From NCBI RefSeq assembly GCF_014650495.1, contig NZ_BMVB01000011.1, positions 114,420-178,419 on the forward strand: a stretch of 64,000 nt of DNA, given 5' to 3'. Positions 63,308 through 64,000 of this stretch are shown here, piece by piece. The notes beneath the pieces are model-generated. The model was not told the DNA's origin. It did not search any database and saw only the letters and a list, made by a program, of their open reading frames with translations. The DNA comes from Streptomyces cinnamoneus (lineage in GTDB: Bacteria; Actinomycetota; Actinomycetes; Streptomycetales; Streptomycetaceae). The stretch's first letter is position 1, and each line of letters starts with the position of its first letter. Made by a program: the position numbers and the translations under genes.

Positions 63308-64000
63308 ATGACTGCCCGCAAGACCCTGCTCGACCAGGACGGCGTACAGCTCACCGTCGATGATGCGGTTGCCACCGTCACGCTCACCAACCCCGCCAAG
63401 CGCAACGCCCAGTCGCCCGCGCTGTGGCGGGCCCTGGCCGAGGCGGGCCGGCTGCTGCCGGGCACCGTACGTGTGGTGGTGCTGGGGGGAGAGGGCAAGT
63501 CCTTCTCCGCGGGCCTCGACCGCCAGGCGTTCACCCCCGAGGGCTTCGACGGCGAGCCGTCCTTCCTCGACCTCGCGCGCGGCACCGACGAGGCGCTCGA
63601 CGCCGAAATCGCCGCGTACCAGGAGGCGTTCACCTGGTGGCGGCGCAGCGACATCGTCTCCATAGCCGCCGTGCAGGGCCACGCCATCGGCGCGGGCTTC
63701 CAGCTCGCCCTCGCCTGCGACCTGCGCGTCTGCGCCGACGACGTGCAGTTCGCCATGCGCGAGACCAGCCTGGGCCTGGTGCCCGACCTCACGGGTACGC
63801 ACCCGCTGGTATCCCTGGTGGGCTACGCCCGCGCGCTGGAGATCTGCGCGACCGGACGCTTCGTCCACGCCGCGGAGGCCGAACGGGTGGGTCTGGCCAA
63901 CATCGTCGTCCCGCTCGCCGAACTGGCCGCCGCCACCGACGATTTGACGGCCGCCCTGCTGGCCGCGCCGCGCGACGCCGTCATCGAGACCAAGGCGCTG
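63308..64000 (+). CDS. Enoyl-CoA hydratase/isomerase family protein, 3' end outside the window
   Basis: Crotonase-fold enzyme acting on acyl-CoA thioesters. 231 codons are visible, open to the window end. VATVTLTNPAKRNAQSPALWRAL is the N-terminal signature and GGEGKSFSAGLDRQAF the first oxyanion loop. IAAVQGHAIGAGFQLALACDLRVC is the second oxyanion loop and ETSLGLVPDLTGTHPLV the catalytic Glu/Asp region (LGLVPDLTG). The ATG has GGAGG about 7 nt upstream. A palindrome just upstream suggests local regulation. Confidence 0.92.
   Translation, partial: MTARKTLLDQDGVQLTVDDAVATVTLTNPAKRNAQSPALWRALAEAGRLLPGTVRVVVLGGEGKSFSAGLDRQAFTPEGFDGEPSFLDLARGTDEALDAEIAAYQEAFTWWRRSDIVSIAAVQGHAIGAGFQLALACDLRVCADDVQFAMRETSLGLVPDLTGTHPLVSLVGYARALEICATGRFVHAAEAERVGLANIVVPLAELAAATDDLTAALLAAPRDAVIETKAL

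Overview
The window is a piece of a high-GC actinobacterial chromosome, almost certainly Streptomyces. The evidence is very GC-rich codon usage with frequent GTG starts, many 4-bp ATGA/GTGA gene overlaps, RbpA, a Tat-type PhoX phosphatase, an LAETG sortase-anchored protein and long GC-rich hairpin terminators. The gene order also matches what I remember of the central-metabolism-to-cobalamin part of the Streptomyces core chromosome (gap-pgk-tpi-secG-rbpA-pgi ... suf ... dapD ... cob ... pit). I saw no prophage, IS, CRISPR, rRNA or tRNA. It reads as core chromosome, not an accessory island.

Layout. 1-7881: a 5'-truncated M14 carboxypeptidase, then glycolysis (gap, pgk, tpiA), secG, rbpA and pgi, all on +. 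8049-14655: a minus-strand pentose-phosphate operon tkt-tal-zwf-opcA-pgl, convergent with pgi across two strong hairpins. 15075-18574: haem O/A synthesis (ctaB, ctaA) with two small accessory genes. 18647-20352: an ABC-2 type exporter, divergent from the Suf Fe-S assembly operon (20489-27096: SufR-like regulator, sufB, sufD, Rieske ferredoxin, sufC, sufS, sufU, SufT/DUF59). 27140-40309: single genes, namely agmatine deiminase, a VOC protein, a subtilisin-like protease, dapD facing a dapA paralogue, a secreted nuclease, an unknown 501-aa protein, a Tat-exported PhoX phosphatase, a luciferase-like oxidoreductase and a double TerD protein. 40368-45751: a two-component system with a small coupled ORF, an amidohydrolase, a membrane protein and the LAETG-anchored protein. 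45777-53982: the cobalamin block on the minus strand, cobD-cobQ under a cobalamin riboswitch, then cobaltochelatase chlID-cobO-cobB-cobE/cbiG-cobC. 54346-64000: pit phosphate transporter plus a small membrane partner under a perfect PHO box, class II aldolase, alpha/beta hydrolase, a paralogue of the 501-aa protein, a VOC protein, an apparently frameshifted zinc metallopeptidase, an ABC-F ATPase preceded by a 7-codon leader ORF, a small HTH protein and a 3'-truncated enoyl-CoA hydratase.

The most interesting non-gene signals are these. (1) An ORF encoding MAFLLVH sits exactly where a leaderless transcript would begin, upstream of the ABC-F gene; its stop codon lies in the base of a stem. (2) A family of palindromic elements normally found between genes has one copy read in frame inside cobB and another compound copy that supplies the C-terminus of the luciferase-like oxidoreductase. 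(3) Several genes show the leaderless signature TAnnnT followed by 6-7 nt and then ATG. (4) There is a cobalamin riboswitch, and a textbook PHO box.
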